DNA of 21,801 nucleotides from Robiginitomaculum sp. (lineage in GTDB: Bacteria; Pseudomonadota; Alphaproteobacteria; Caulobacterales; Maricaulaceae). The notes beneath the pieces were generated by a model. It was not told the DNA's origin and did not search any database. It was given only the letters and a program-made list of their open reading frames with translations. Positions 6,692-14,394 of this stretch are shown piece by piece. How positions within the stretch are numbered: position 1 is the stretch's first letter; each line of letters begins with the position of its first letter. Location of the stretch: assembly GCA_021647375.1 (NCBI GenBank), contig JAKIUV010000049.1:1-21801 (forward strand). Reading direction: 5' to 3'. The translations under genes and the position numbers were made by a program.

Positions 6692-7351
6692 TTATGCAGT
6701 TGGAATTTGCGCGCCGAAAATAATGGCTTCGCCCTCGGTTTCGACGGTACTACTGACAGTACCGCCTGCTTCGCGGGCAATCATGCCTGTGTAAAACGGC
6801 TGGATAGTGCGACCGCTAAACCCGTCTTGCGGGGCGCCGCCAGCAAGCGTTTTGGCAATTGCTGGGTCGAGACGGGCTTTTTTGCCTTTACATAATAGGG
6901 AAATGTCAATCTGGGCACCGTCTATCTTTGCACTCACAGCCACTGTACCGCCGAGCGGAATAGACTGAACGCTGAGCATAACCAAGTTCAGCAATACGCG
7001 TGCCGCAGGCTTGTTCAAGCCGTCCACACCCATATTCCAGTCAAAGGTGACTTTCCCGTCTGGATATACGCCCCGGCTTAACCGCTCCAATTCGGCGGCA
7101 GCTATTATGGTTGGTGCTGAGCCGCCAGCGCCAAAAGCAATGCGTAAAAACTGTAATTTGGCGCTCGCTTGTTCCGCACCAATTTTTATCAGTTCAATGG
7201 CATCATCGTGCATATCGAGATTGTCATCGTCGTTCAACAAATCAAGTCCGGTTTCTAGGGCGCTTACGGGGCCGACCAAATCATGACATATTCGAGCGCA
7301 TAAAAGCGCGGCTAAATCTGCAGCGGTTAGCTTGGTGATGTTTTCTGACAT
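6692..7351 (-). CDS. chpT: Histidine phosphotransferase ChpT
   Basis: A 219-residue protein matching ChpT throughout. ChpT is the cytoplasmic, dimeric phosphotransferase that relays phosphate from the hybrid kinase CckA to the master regulator CtrA and to CpdR in Caulobacter-type bacteria. The phosphorylated histidine is H23 in LLCARICHDLVGPV, followed by the second helix of the dimer hairpin (to about 75). The C-terminal half (about 85-219, for example AARVLLNLVMLSVQSIPLGG) is the ATPase-like fold that has lost nucleotide binding; no N-box Asn-rich motif is present, as expected. The start has only a weak site (AAAGG) upstream. A GANTC site (7369-7373) lies about 20 bp before the ATG. The gene lies between ydbL and the receiver/CheR operon with gaps of about 90 and 130 bp, so it may have its own promoter. 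Confidence 0.9.
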   Translation of the reverse strand: MSENITKLTAADLAALLCARICHDLVGPVSALETGLDLLNDDDNLDMHDDAIELIKIGAEQASAKLQFLRIAFGAGGSAPTIIAAAELERLSRGVYPDGKVTFDWNMGVDGLNKPAARVLLNLVMLSVQSIPLGGTVAVSAKIDGAQIDISLLCKGKKARLDPAIAKTLAGGAPQDGFSGRTIQPFYTGMIAREAGGTVSSTVETEGEAIIFGAQIPTA

Positions 7352-7443
7352 GGCGAGCCTTTAAAAGCGATTCGGTTTATTGAATACTCTAGGCTAGCAA
7401 TTACGGTTATGGAAAGAGGAAACCTGAATTTATGATCTTGGCT

Positions 7444-7833
7444 CTATGCACCTGAAACATGCCATTGCCCATCACCGAGCATGACCATTTCACCTGGTTT
7501 TGCCTTAGCAATAAGCTTTTCACCTGTAAGGCCAGCCACATCTGCGATACCGACTTTTTGCTCGCGGGCTAGGCGCGTATAGATGGATTTGCGCTTGATA
7601 TTGATCTCGTTAACAGCCGCGCGTATTTCGGCACTGGCAGTAGGTGTGACAAGATCCAGATATCCGTTAAGTTTCTCACCGACAATCCCGTCTGTCTTGG
7701 CTTGGTCTACAATTGATTTAGCACTGGCCACTTGCGCTAACGCATTTGGTGTCCATGTGGGGACCACAGTAATTGTGCCAACCATGATGCAAGCTGCAAA
7801 GGCGGCGCTGATTAGTTTTATGGGCATTTTCAT
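7444..7833 (-). CDS. ydbL: YdbL family periplasmic protein (DUF1318)
   Basis: A 129-residue protein with a signal peptide (cleavage likely after ALA at 31-33) and the YdbL/DUF1318 core: a K-x-x-G-x-VGE-x-x-x-GYL segment near residue 45-60, EINIKRKSIYTRLA (about 78-91) and a GEMVMLGDGQWH ending. In E. coli YdbL is encoded with YdbH and YnbE and is thought to act as their periplasmic chaperone. Here it is the third gene of ydbH-ynbE-ydbL. Its ribosome-binding site (AAGGAG) overlaps the ynbE stop codon, which argues for coupled translation. The sequence shows no catalytic residues. Confidence 0.9.
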   Translation of the reverse strand: MKMPIKLISAAFAACIMVGTITVVPTWTPNALAQVASAKSIVDQAKTDGIVGEKLNGYLDLVTPTASAEIRAAVNEINIKRKSIYTRLAREQKVGIADVAGLTGEKLIAKAKPGEMVMLGDGQWHVSGA

Positions 7834-7844
7834 ATTGGTTCTCC

Positions 7845-8057
7845 TTAGAACACATCCGGATTATCAGCCAACAGGTCTTCGATGTCCTTATCAAGGCGGA
7901 CACGGATTTCTTGCTGAATATTGAGGTTGATATTGATGACAATCGGCTTGTCCGATGGCTCAAATTCGACCTTGTGTGTTATACACCCTGACAATATGGA
8001 TATCGCCACTAAACCGACGAGAGCCTTGGTCAAAGATATTTTCCAAACTGTTTTCAT
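7845..8057 (-). CDS. ynbE: YnbE family outer-membrane lipoprotein
   Basis: A 70-residue lipoprotein precursor. The lipobox LSGC (22-25) follows a short signal peptide, so the mature protein begins at C25 and is only about 46 residues. The mature part is rich in beta-forming segments (EFEPSDKPIVININLNIQQEI), as in YnbE. In E. coli YnbE joins the C-terminus of YdbH by beta-strand augmentation to complete a bridge to the outer membrane. The ATG at 8057 is chosen over a GTG six bases upstream because AAGG is correctly spaced for the ATG and too close to the GTG. It lies between ydbH and ydbL in one operon. Confidence 0.9.
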   Translation of the reverse strand: MKTVWKISLTKALVGLVAISILSGCITHKVEFEPSDKPIVININLNIQQEIRVRLDKDIEDLLADNPDVF

Positions 8058-8140
8058 AAGCACACCTTATATTGAGCAAGCTGAACTTGCCATTAACAAA
8101 CCATTTAAGCAATACACATCTATCGCTTGTCATGCGGCAA

Positions 8141-11100
8141 TCATTCTGCGGTTTCTCCGTTCCTGATTTCCAGTATGCGCGCCAAATTTTCTTCATTGCT
8201 AAAGGCTCCGGCCATATTGCGGGCAATATTGGCCAGCTCGCCTTTAACCTCCGTGTTAAATTGAAATGGTTGTCCGCCCAGCACTTCAGGGTTTTGGCCG
8301 TCAAATACGATTTTGAGCGCCATAGCACCGTCTATGGGGCCGTCAATGCGGGCTTCTAATTGTTTGTACTGGAAGTTTTCCAGCGCTTTGAAAGCATGTC
8401 CGGCATTTTCATTGCGCGCCGCCGCTGCGTCCGTAGCGCCGCTCTTATAGCGGATAATGCCGCCATCTTTAACAGTCAAAACACCGCCTTCGATCAATAC
8501 ATCCACACCATTAATCCGCGCCGGTAATGTACCAAAAACCTGTCCGGTTGCCGATAATTTATCTTTGCCAATTCCGGCTAGCATAGTGCCTAACCCAACA
8601 TTTTCGACATTCACTTCTACGCGGTTTTCCACATTCCCAAAACGCCAGTCTGTCGGGCTTAAATAAATTCTCCCGGGCGAACCGACCACATTTTCAATAG
8701 GCCATGCGGCCTCGAAAAGCTTTATGCCGCCCGGAATGATTTCAAATTTAATGGTGCCGTTTTTGAGCGGGAATCCCGGGTCAAACCCTGTGAGGGTTGC
8801 GGTTTGAGTGCCCCTGGTTTTAAGCGGAAATATAGATGTGAAGACCAACTTGGCATTAACCCCGCTCAACGGCCCGACCAATGTGCCTATATCCAGGTTT
8901 TTTAAATCGACCCAACCGCTGGACTGTACAGACTTACCGCCACCAAATTTAAAATCAAATTCGGCAGAAGCCTCGCCGGACACTTCGGCCAATTTACCGC
9001 GCAAAACCGGGACTAAGTGTTGAGGTTGTAATCCGCGCGGATCAAAGATAATTTTCGGGATCAGAATTTTGGCACTGCCTTGCCCATCCTTTGATCTATA
9101 ATGAATGTCGATAGGTGTATCCGTTGTGCGCGGCAAATTGGTCACGGCGCGCCCGGTAAGCTCGCCTGATTTAAGCCGTGCCGTGCCGTGCATAGGCAAG
9201 GCGGGAACCGCCCCGCCGACCATGGTGACACTGCCGGCTTTGTATTTGAGGGCAATATCATCAGGGCTACCGCTTAGGCTAATGTTCAAATTTTCAATCA
9301 CGGCATTGTCTGTGGCTACATATGTGTACGGGCTGGCAAGGTCGAAGGTCATAGCCCCGCTTTGCATCTGAAACACATTGAGCTTAGCATTCGGGGCGGT
9401 AATATGGGTGCCGGGTGCCGGGAAATCTTCGGATCTAATATCCGCGCCCTTAACGCCAATTCTCCAGTGCTGGGGCGATGTGGTAAAATCAGTGCGCACA
9501 TCCAATTTTTCAAACCGCGCATCTAAATGTCGTTTGTTTTCTGGACCAATAATCTGAGTGCTGACATTTTTGAGAGTAGTACGCATGACGCTTGCATGTG
9601 ATGTTTTACGCAATATATCCGCTTGAGGTTCCATAGTGAATGTAAGTGCCTTGGTCGTCCGGCCGGACGGACCTGTAAATGCGGTAATAGAGAGCGGCTT
9701 TGTCGGGGTGTAGCCAAGGGTGAAGTCAGCGCCGGACAGGCGTAAATCCATTTTGCCGTCTGCCACAAGGCCAACAACAGAACCACCCGGAACGGTGCCG
9801 TCATAATCAATGCCGCCGTCAATGCCCACACGGGTATTGCGGCCTTGGGCGGCATAGGTAAAATCTATGTCAAATGGAGCAAGGCGAATATTTTCACCAT
9901 CCCTTTGCAAGCGCCAAGTCTGCTGGCTACGGATCCGCGTTTTCATCGTGCGCAGACCGTCAATTTTTACACCGTTAGCGCTTTTCGCCAACATAGTGAA
10001 GTCGGTTAGGTTGAGGGCTTGCTGGCCAGTCCATTGAATATCTGCGCCAAAGGCGAGTTGTTTTTTACCTATATTATAGTCGAGAAATTCATCATCTTTT
10101 TGTGTGAACACTATTTTTTGGCCAGGCGCTTTCAGGCTCAAGGGCGCATCCAGTTTAAGGGTATAGCCGCCGTCTATTGATGCATATGACCCGCGCCCAT
10201 CTATATCAAACCCGCTCAATAACTGCGCGGCTTTATCGTATAGCCCTTGGGTGAAATATTGGGCTATGGGTGTGTTGGCCAGTGCATTATGGCTGGTTAG
10301 TCTATCGGCCAAGGCGTCGCGGTTTTGCGTATCGCTAATTTGCACATGCGCCGCGTCCATTTGCCAATTTGCAAAAATCTCACCCTTTTGATTTGAGGAT
10401 ATTTCGCTTAGCTTTATATCAGCCTTACCTATTTCATAATCGCCTGTGGCCAAGCCGCCCAAATTGGCATTCATCCAGCCAGAAAAGGCGGGTATGTTCT
10501 GGCCGTCTGTGGGGGTAAAATTGAATTTGAATTGCGTATTTAATTTGTCGAATTGGGAAGCTTGTCCCACCGTTAAATAGGCAATAAAATTTTCGGTATC
10601 CATTGACCCAAATATATCAAATGATTTGCCGTCTTTGGTCTCGATGAAAACATCATGTTTAATTTCAGCCTTTAATAGAGAAAAATTGAAGGACGTTTTC
10701 TGAGATGAAATATTGGTACTCCAATGCGTGGCGGTAATAATATCTGCGTCTAAATATGCTTGCCCAGCACCCATTTGGCTGGTTTCGCTCAGCATCATTT
10801 GCCAATCGATAATGCCGTCTGTAATAACCAGCCCGTCCGGCGGCAGGAGCAGTTTTTGCGAACTGTCGGATTTGGGCCGCATCCAGCTTGATGTGATATT
10901 GCCCTTGCTATCAAATTCGGCCTTTATATAAGGACGCACCAGCTCGATACGCTTTGCCGTGCGTTTGCTGAAATCATAATCAACAATTGCGCGCTCGGTT
11001 TTGAAAAATACATCTCCCCCCTTGCCCACGACTATATTGGTTGCTACTGCTTGGCTTTTGGAAAACTTTGTGATGTCCAGCGTCACGTCATAGCCTTGCT

Positions 11101-11332
11101 TGGCCATAAGTTTGCGAATTTGACTTTCAACCAAACTCTTACGGTTGTGCCAGATATAGGCAAGGGCAATGCCCGCTAAAACCGCAAATACCAATATCAA
11201 CCAGAATAGAGCGTACACCACCTTCCGTCCCATGGATTTCTGGCTTTTTGCGCCCTTTCCTGCTGCGGCTTTGGACACCTTTCCAGAATATGACATTTTG
11301 GCTGTGTCTGATTTCTTTATTTGCGCACTCAT
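8141..11332 (-). CDS. ydbH: YdbH family AsmA-like intermembrane lipid-transport protein
   Basis: A 1063-residue protein anchored in the inner membrane by one helix (about 37-61, VVYALFWLILVFAVLAGIAL) after a basic cytoplasmic stretch. The rest is a very long periplasmic region of beta-rich repeats, ending in the YdbH-type domain once labelled 'dicarboxylate transport' (about 770-1000: GWVDLKNLDIGTLVGPLSG, GFPLKNGTIKFEIIPGG, GGVLTVKDGGIIRY). In E. coli YdbH is one of three redundant AsmA-like proteins, with TamB and YhdP, that carry phospholipids to the outer membrane. The ATG at 11332 is preferred over an in-frame TTG 63 bases upstream; the site there (GAGAAAAAGAT) is weak. It is the first gene of ydbH-ynbE-ydbL and divergent from the M23 peptidase gene. 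Confidence 0.92.
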   Translation of the reverse strand: MSAQIKKSDTAKMSYSGKVSKAAAGKGAKSQKSMGRKVVYALFWLILVFAVLAGIALAYIWHNRKSLVESQIRKLMAKQGYDVTLDITKFSKSQAVATNIVVGKGGDVFFKTERAIVDYDFSKRTAKRIELVRPYIKAEFDSKGNITSSWMRPKSDSSQKLLLPPDGLVITDGIIDWQMMLSETSQMGAGQAYLDADIITATHWSTNISSQKTSFNFSLLKAEIKHDVFIETKDGKSFDIFGSMDTENFIAYLTVGQASQFDKLNTQFKFNFTPTDGQNIPAFSGWMNANLGGLATGDYEIGKADIKLSEISSNQKGEIFANWQMDAAHVQISDTQNRDALADRLTSHNALANTPIAQYFTQGLYDKAAQLLSGFDIDGRGSYASIDGGYTLKLDAPLSLKAPGQKIVFTQKDDEFLDYNIGKKQLAFGADIQWTGQQALNLTDFTMLAKSANGVKIDGLRTMKTRIRSQQTWRLQRDGENIRLAPFDIDFTYAAQGRNTRVGIDGGIDYDGTVPGGSVVGLVADGKMDLRLSGADFTLGYTPTKPLSITAFTGPSGRTTKALTFTMEPQADILRKTSHASVMRTTLKNVSTQIIGPENKRHLDARFEKLDVRTDFTTSPQHWRIGVKGADIRSEDFPAPGTHITAPNAKLNVFQMQSGAMTFDLASPYTYVATDNAVIENLNISLSGSPDDIALKYKAGSVTMVGGAVPALPMHGTARLKSGELTGRAVTNLPRTTDTPIDIHYRSKDGQGSAKILIPKIIFDPRGLQPQHLVPVLRGKLAEVSGEASAEFDFKFGGGKSVQSSGWVDLKNLDIGTLVGPLSGVNAKLVFTSIFPLKTRGTQTATLTGFDPGFPLKNGTIKFEIIPGGIKLFEAAWPIENVVGSPGRIYLSPTDWRFGNVENRVEVNVENVGLGTMLAGIGKDKLSATGQVFGTLPARINGVDVLIEGGVLTVKDGGIIRYKSGATDAAAARNENAGHAFKALENFQYKQLEARIDGPIDGAMALKIVFDGQNPEVLGGQPFQFNTEVKGELANIARNMAGAFSNEENLARILEIRNGETAE

Positions 11333-11387
11333 ATCTTTTTCTCTATACACATGTCTTGCAAAACTTCTGTAGCCTTTCTTACGGTTG

Positions 11388-11415
11388 TTAACCAATCATA
11401 AGCCATAATTATGGC
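11388..11415. promoter_or_regulatory. Divergent promoter region with a perfect 14-bp palindrome
   Basis: GCCATAATTATGGC (11402-11415) is a perfect palindrome in the interval between the ydbH start and the M23 peptidase start. TTAACCA (11388-11394), identical to the half-sites upstream of the receiver/CheR operon, lies just beside it. A dimeric regulator could control both envelope genes from here. No promoter of good quality could be placed. Confidence 0.4.
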
Positions 11416-11495
11416 AATACCAGCACGGGCGATATAAATTGGGCCAATTGTGCCTCAAAGGGTTTGGAAAATTTAAGGGTTTTGGAAACAAACAC

Positions 11496-12938
11496 ATGGG
11501 TTTTGTAAGAGATAAATTAAAATGGCTTCAATTGGCTTTGCGCAATGACGCGAAAATATTGATTGAAGATACACGTGGCAAGGCAGCCAAAAGCGCCAAA
11601 GCCATGCTGATTGGCACGGTCGTGGTTTTAGGCGGTGCCTTGGCACTAAGCTCATTTGCCAGCAATGACCAAGCCGCGCAACAAGTCGCGGCAGTAGAGA
11701 CCATCCCTGCAATACCGACTTTATCGTCAGCCGATCTGTATGATTTCAGATCCTTAAGCGAGCAAGAATTGATAGGCGGCACAACCAAAAGCCTCATCCT
11801 TAAACCCGGACAATCTCTGGGGCCTTTGCTGCAAAAAAACGGCGTCGACCCCAATACCGCCTATGGGGTCACTCAGGCTTTTTCTAAGGTGCATAATCCA
11901 CGCGATTTGCGCGCTGGTCAAAAAATAAATTTATATTTTGCCGGCGATGGCACAAATTTTAGCGGTATCTCTCTCAAACCCAATTCGGCGAATACCATAT
12001 TCGTCAATCGTGCTTTGGACGGCGGTTTTTCCAGCAAGAAAATTGCTGCCGAGTTCACCAAAACCTTGGTGCGGGTAGATGCGGCTATAAAAAACAGCCT
12101 GTATCTGGATGCGCAAGCTTTGGGCGCTCCAGATAAGGTCATTGTTCAGTTCTCCCACATTTATGCCCACTCGGTTGACTTCCAGCGCGATATTCAGCCT
12201 GGCGACAAATTTGAAATGATGTTCGAAGTGTTCCGTGACCATCAAGGCAAAACTATCAAGGCTGGCGATTTGGTCTATACCAGCTTCTCGCCGCGCGGAA
12301 AACAATCGGAGTTTTACCTGTTTGAAAACGCCAAAGGCCGCGAGGGGTATTACGACGAAAATGGTAAGGGCGCGAAACGCATGCTCATGCGTACCCCGGT
12401 CAATGGCGCCCGGCTATCCTCACGCTTTGGGCGGCGCAAACACCCTATATTGGGCTACCGCAAAAACCATACCGGCGTTGATTTTGCCGCGCCGCGCGGC
12501 ACGCCGATTATGGCGGCGGGTACGGGCACGATTACCCGTGCCAACAGATTTAGCACATTCGGTAATTATGTTAGCATTCGCCATTCAGACGGTTATGTCA
12601 CTGCCTATGCCCACATGAAAAGTTTTGCGCGCGGCATCAAGAAAGGCCGCCGGGTCGTGCAAGGCCAAACCATTGGCTATGTAGGCACAACCGGGCGCTC
12701 AACCGGGCCGCATCTGCATTATGAAGTGCATAAAAATGGCCGTAAAATTAACCCGATGACGCTATCAACATTGTCCGGTAAACCACTATTAAAAGCCGAC
12801 CGTCCAGCCTTTAAAAAACGCATGGCGGAAATCATTGCCGAGAAAGCTGGGGCAGAGTTGGCGCTTACACCCGAACCAGAGCAAATGGTGGATATTGCGT
12901 CCGCAACAATGGCGGAGACAAAACCGGATGTTCAGTAG
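11496..12938 (+). CDS. Membrane-anchored M23 metallopeptidase (MepM/YebA type)
   Basis: A 480-residue cell-wall hydrolase of the LytM/M23 class, which cuts peptide cross-links in peptidoglycan. A signal anchor (about 36-56) puts the rest in the periplasm. Residues about 95-150 form an OapA/LysM-like module (ILKPGQSLGPLLQKNGV, then RDLRAGQKINLYF), as in MepM. The catalytic domain (about 305-410) has all four zinc-site residues: H325 and D329 in NHTGVDFA, and H406 and H408 in GPHLHYE. It should therefore be an active enzyme and not an EnvC/NlpD-like activator. The ATG at 11496 is preferred over an upstream TTG because the extra 19 residues add nothing and the TTG lacks a ribosome site. It is divergent from ydbH and followed after 83 bp by the DUF4282 gene. 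Confidence 0.92.
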   Translation: MGFVRDKLKWLQLALRNDAKILIEDTRGKAAKSAKAMLIGTVVVLGGALALSSFASNDQAAQQVAAVETIPAIPTLSSADLYDFRSLSEQELIGGTTKSLILKPGQSLGPLLQKNGVDPNTAYGVTQAFSKVHNPRDLRAGQKINLYFAGDGTNFSGISLKPNSANTIFVNRALDGGFSSKKIAAEFTKTLVRVDAAIKNSLYLDAQALGAPDKVIVQFSHIYAHSVDFQRDIQPGDKFEMMFEVFRDHQGKTIKAGDLVYTSFSPRGKQSEFYLFENAKGREGYYDENGKGAKRMLMRTPVNGARLSSRFGRRKHPILGYRKNHTGVDFAAPRGTPIMAAGTGTITRANRFSTFGNYVSIRHSDGYVTAYAHMKSFARGIKKGRRVVQGQTIGYVGTTGRSTGPHLHYEVHKNGRKINPMTLSTLSGKPLLKADRPAFKKRMAEIIAEKAGAELALTPEPEQMVDIASATMAETKPDVQ

Positions 12939-13021
12939 GTATTAAATCTATATTCCAAAGCATCTTGCGCTTTTGCCCTGCGTGCTTATGTTGGGTTTAA
13001 CCTATACAACAGGAGACCACC

Positions 13022-13639
13022 ATGCTCGATTTATTTAAACAGTTTTTTTCTTTCCAAAAGTTGATGAAAGACAGGCTGGTTGCCGCGTTTTTCTTCCTTG
13101 GCCTTGTTGTTATTGGCTTTAAGTTTTTAGGTACGCTTTGGGCGGCCTTTAGTAATTTATTGAACGGCGCAGCGGGTAGCGGGTTTGTTTTATTTTTTGC
13201 AGCTTTTTTCCAAATCCTGTTCATGTTCGTATTGTTGCGTTTGATCAGCGAATTGATGATCGCCATATTTAACATCAATGATAATTTATCGCCGGACGGT
13301 GGCAAGTCCGATACTGCTGATATCGATGTATTCGAGACCACCCGCGAGGCCGCTACTAAGGCCGCAAAATCTGCCAGCGAAGCCACCAAATCGGCTATTG
13401 AGAAAACAAAAACAAAAATAGCCGAACGAGCCAAAGACGACGGTGACGATTATCCGGATTACGATGACGTGACACCCCCTCAACCAAAAACTAGGGCCAA
13501 AGCTAAGCCAAAACCAGCGGCCAAAAAAACCGCGCCAAAGAAAACAGCTACAAAGAGAACGGCAGCAAAGAAAAAACCAGCGGCGAAAAAACCTGCCGCT
13601 AAAAAACCTTCGACCCGCAAAGCAACACCGAAAAAATAA
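13022..13639 (+). CDS. DUF4282 membrane protein with histone H1-like basic tail
   Basis: A 205-residue protein in four zones. Residues 1-90 contain two membrane helices (about 19-43 and 54-85) and match DUF4282, including the closing RLISELMIAIFNINDNL. Residues about 107-138 are an Ala/Lys/Thr-rich amphipathic stretch (TREAATKAAKSASEATKS). Residues 139-150 are acidic (DDGDDYPDYDD). Residues 156-205 are a Lys/Ala/Pro tail of KKTA, AKKP and AKKPA units, like histone H1 or the tails of bacterial nucleoid proteins. With two helices, both ends lie on the same side, most likely the cytoplasm, so the tail could meet DNA, RNA or another polyanion. CAGGAG precedes the ATG by 7 bases. Its stop is immediately followed by the M15 peptidase gene. 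No function is known to me for the fusion. Confidence 0.85.
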   Translation: MLDLFKQFFSFQKLMKDRLVAAFFFLGLVVIGFKFLGTLWAAFSNLLNGAAGSGFVLFFAAFFQILFMFVLLRLISELMIAIFNINDNLSPDGGKSDTADIDVFETTREAATKAAKSASEATKSAIEKTKTKIAERAKDDGDDYPDYDDVTPPQPKTRAKAKPKPAAKKTAPKKTATKRTAAKKKPAAKKPAAKKPSTRKATPKK

Positions 13640-13640
13640 A

Positions 13641-14285
13641 TTGGGTTTTTGGTCGTCAGGCTTTGTCGGTCTGAGCTTATGGGCATTTATTACAGGCGCA
13701 AATGCTTTCGCTCAGGACAAAAACTGTACATTTTATACCTATGCTTGGAATGTCTACAGCAAGTCGGCTGTGGGGCGCCGTTTTGTAGAAAAACCCTACA
13801 GCGCATTAACGCCCCAAGAACGGGACACCCATACGGGGTGTTCGGTTTGCCGTGAAGACCAGACAAAAATCACACTTCGAAATGGCGTAGCATTTCAGAT
13901 GTGCGCCGTGCTGGCTGAACCCACAAGAAAAGCACTTAATTCTCTATTGGCGCGCGGTGAAACCATTAACAGCGTCACTGGCTACAGGGTTGGCCTGACG
14001 CGCGGCACGCTCGATGATCAAGGTAATCGTACAGAGTATTCAAACCATTCCTTCGGTATTGCTCTGGATATTAACGCAGACATAAACGGGCTATACGGCA
14101 ATTGCATCCAGTTTAACGCGGGTTGCCGTTTGCGCAAAGGCGGACATTGGCAACCAAATAAGCCGGGCGGCCTACATAAAAACAAACCCACAGTCCGCAC
14201 CCTTAAAAACATCGGCTATAAATGGGGCGGCGAAATAAAAGGCCGCCAAAAAGACTTCATGCATTTTTCCCCGAGCGGGTATTGA
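13641..14285 (+). CDS. Secreted M15-type D,D-carboxypeptidase-like metallopeptidase
   Basis: A 214-residue protein with a signal peptide (GFVGLSLWAFITGANAFA, cleavage before Q25) and an M15/VanY-like domain. The zinc ligands are visible: H136 and D143 in SNHSFGIALDIN, and H208 in DFMHFS. Enzymes of this class remove D-Ala from peptidoglycan stems or cut related peptides in the periplasm. Seven or so cysteines (including C67 and C70) suggest disulfides. No ATG or GTG is available before the signal peptide; the start must be the TTG at 13641, one base after the stop of the DUF4282 gene, with only A-rich sequence for a ribosome site. Translation is therefore probably coupled to, and weaker than, that of the upstream gene. 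The convergent etfA gene lies beyond the palindromic repeat. Confidence 0.85.
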   Translation: MGFWSSGFVGLSLWAFITGANAFAQDKNCTFYTYAWNVYSKSAVGRRFVEKPYSALTPQERDTHTGCSVCREDQTKITLRNGVAFQMCAVLAEPTRKALNSLLARGETINSVTGYRVGLTRGTLDDQGNRTEYSNHSFGIALDINADINGLYGNCIQFNAGCRLRKGGHWQPNKPGGLHKNKPTVRTLKNIGYKWGGEIKGRQKDFMHFSPSGY

Positions 14286-14295
14286 GGGCGGGTGT

Positions 14296-14381
14296 TGTAG
14301 GGTGGATTAGCGTTAGCGTAATCCACCATTGGCACGCACCTCAAGGTGGATTACGCGCAAGAAACGCTAATCCACCCTACA
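14296..14381. repeat. REP-like double palindrome
   Basis: Outer arms TGTAGGGTGGATTAGCGTT (14296-14314) and its exact complement (14363-14381) are 19 bp and perfect. Inside, GCGTAATCCACC (14316-14327) pairs with GGTGGATTACGC (14345-14356). GGTGGATTA and TAATCCACC alternate, so the DNA or RNA can form either one long cruciform or two separate hairpins. This is the architecture of REP/BIME elements, and GTAGGGTGGATTA-type repeats occur in many proteobacterial genomes. It fills the gap between the convergent M15 and etfA genes and could end transcription from both sides, though no T-run follows. Confidence 0.85.
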
Positions 14382-14394
14382 TACCCCTTTGGGT

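Noticed and set aside
11333..11395. Longer ydbH start at TTG
   Set aside because: TTG start without a ribosome site; it adds 21 residues not needed before the cytoplasmic basic segment, and would cover the intergenic regulatory sequence.
11439..11495. Longer M23 peptidase start at TTG
   Set aside because: TTG without a ribosome site; the added residues (KGFGKFKGFG) look like translated non-coding sequence.
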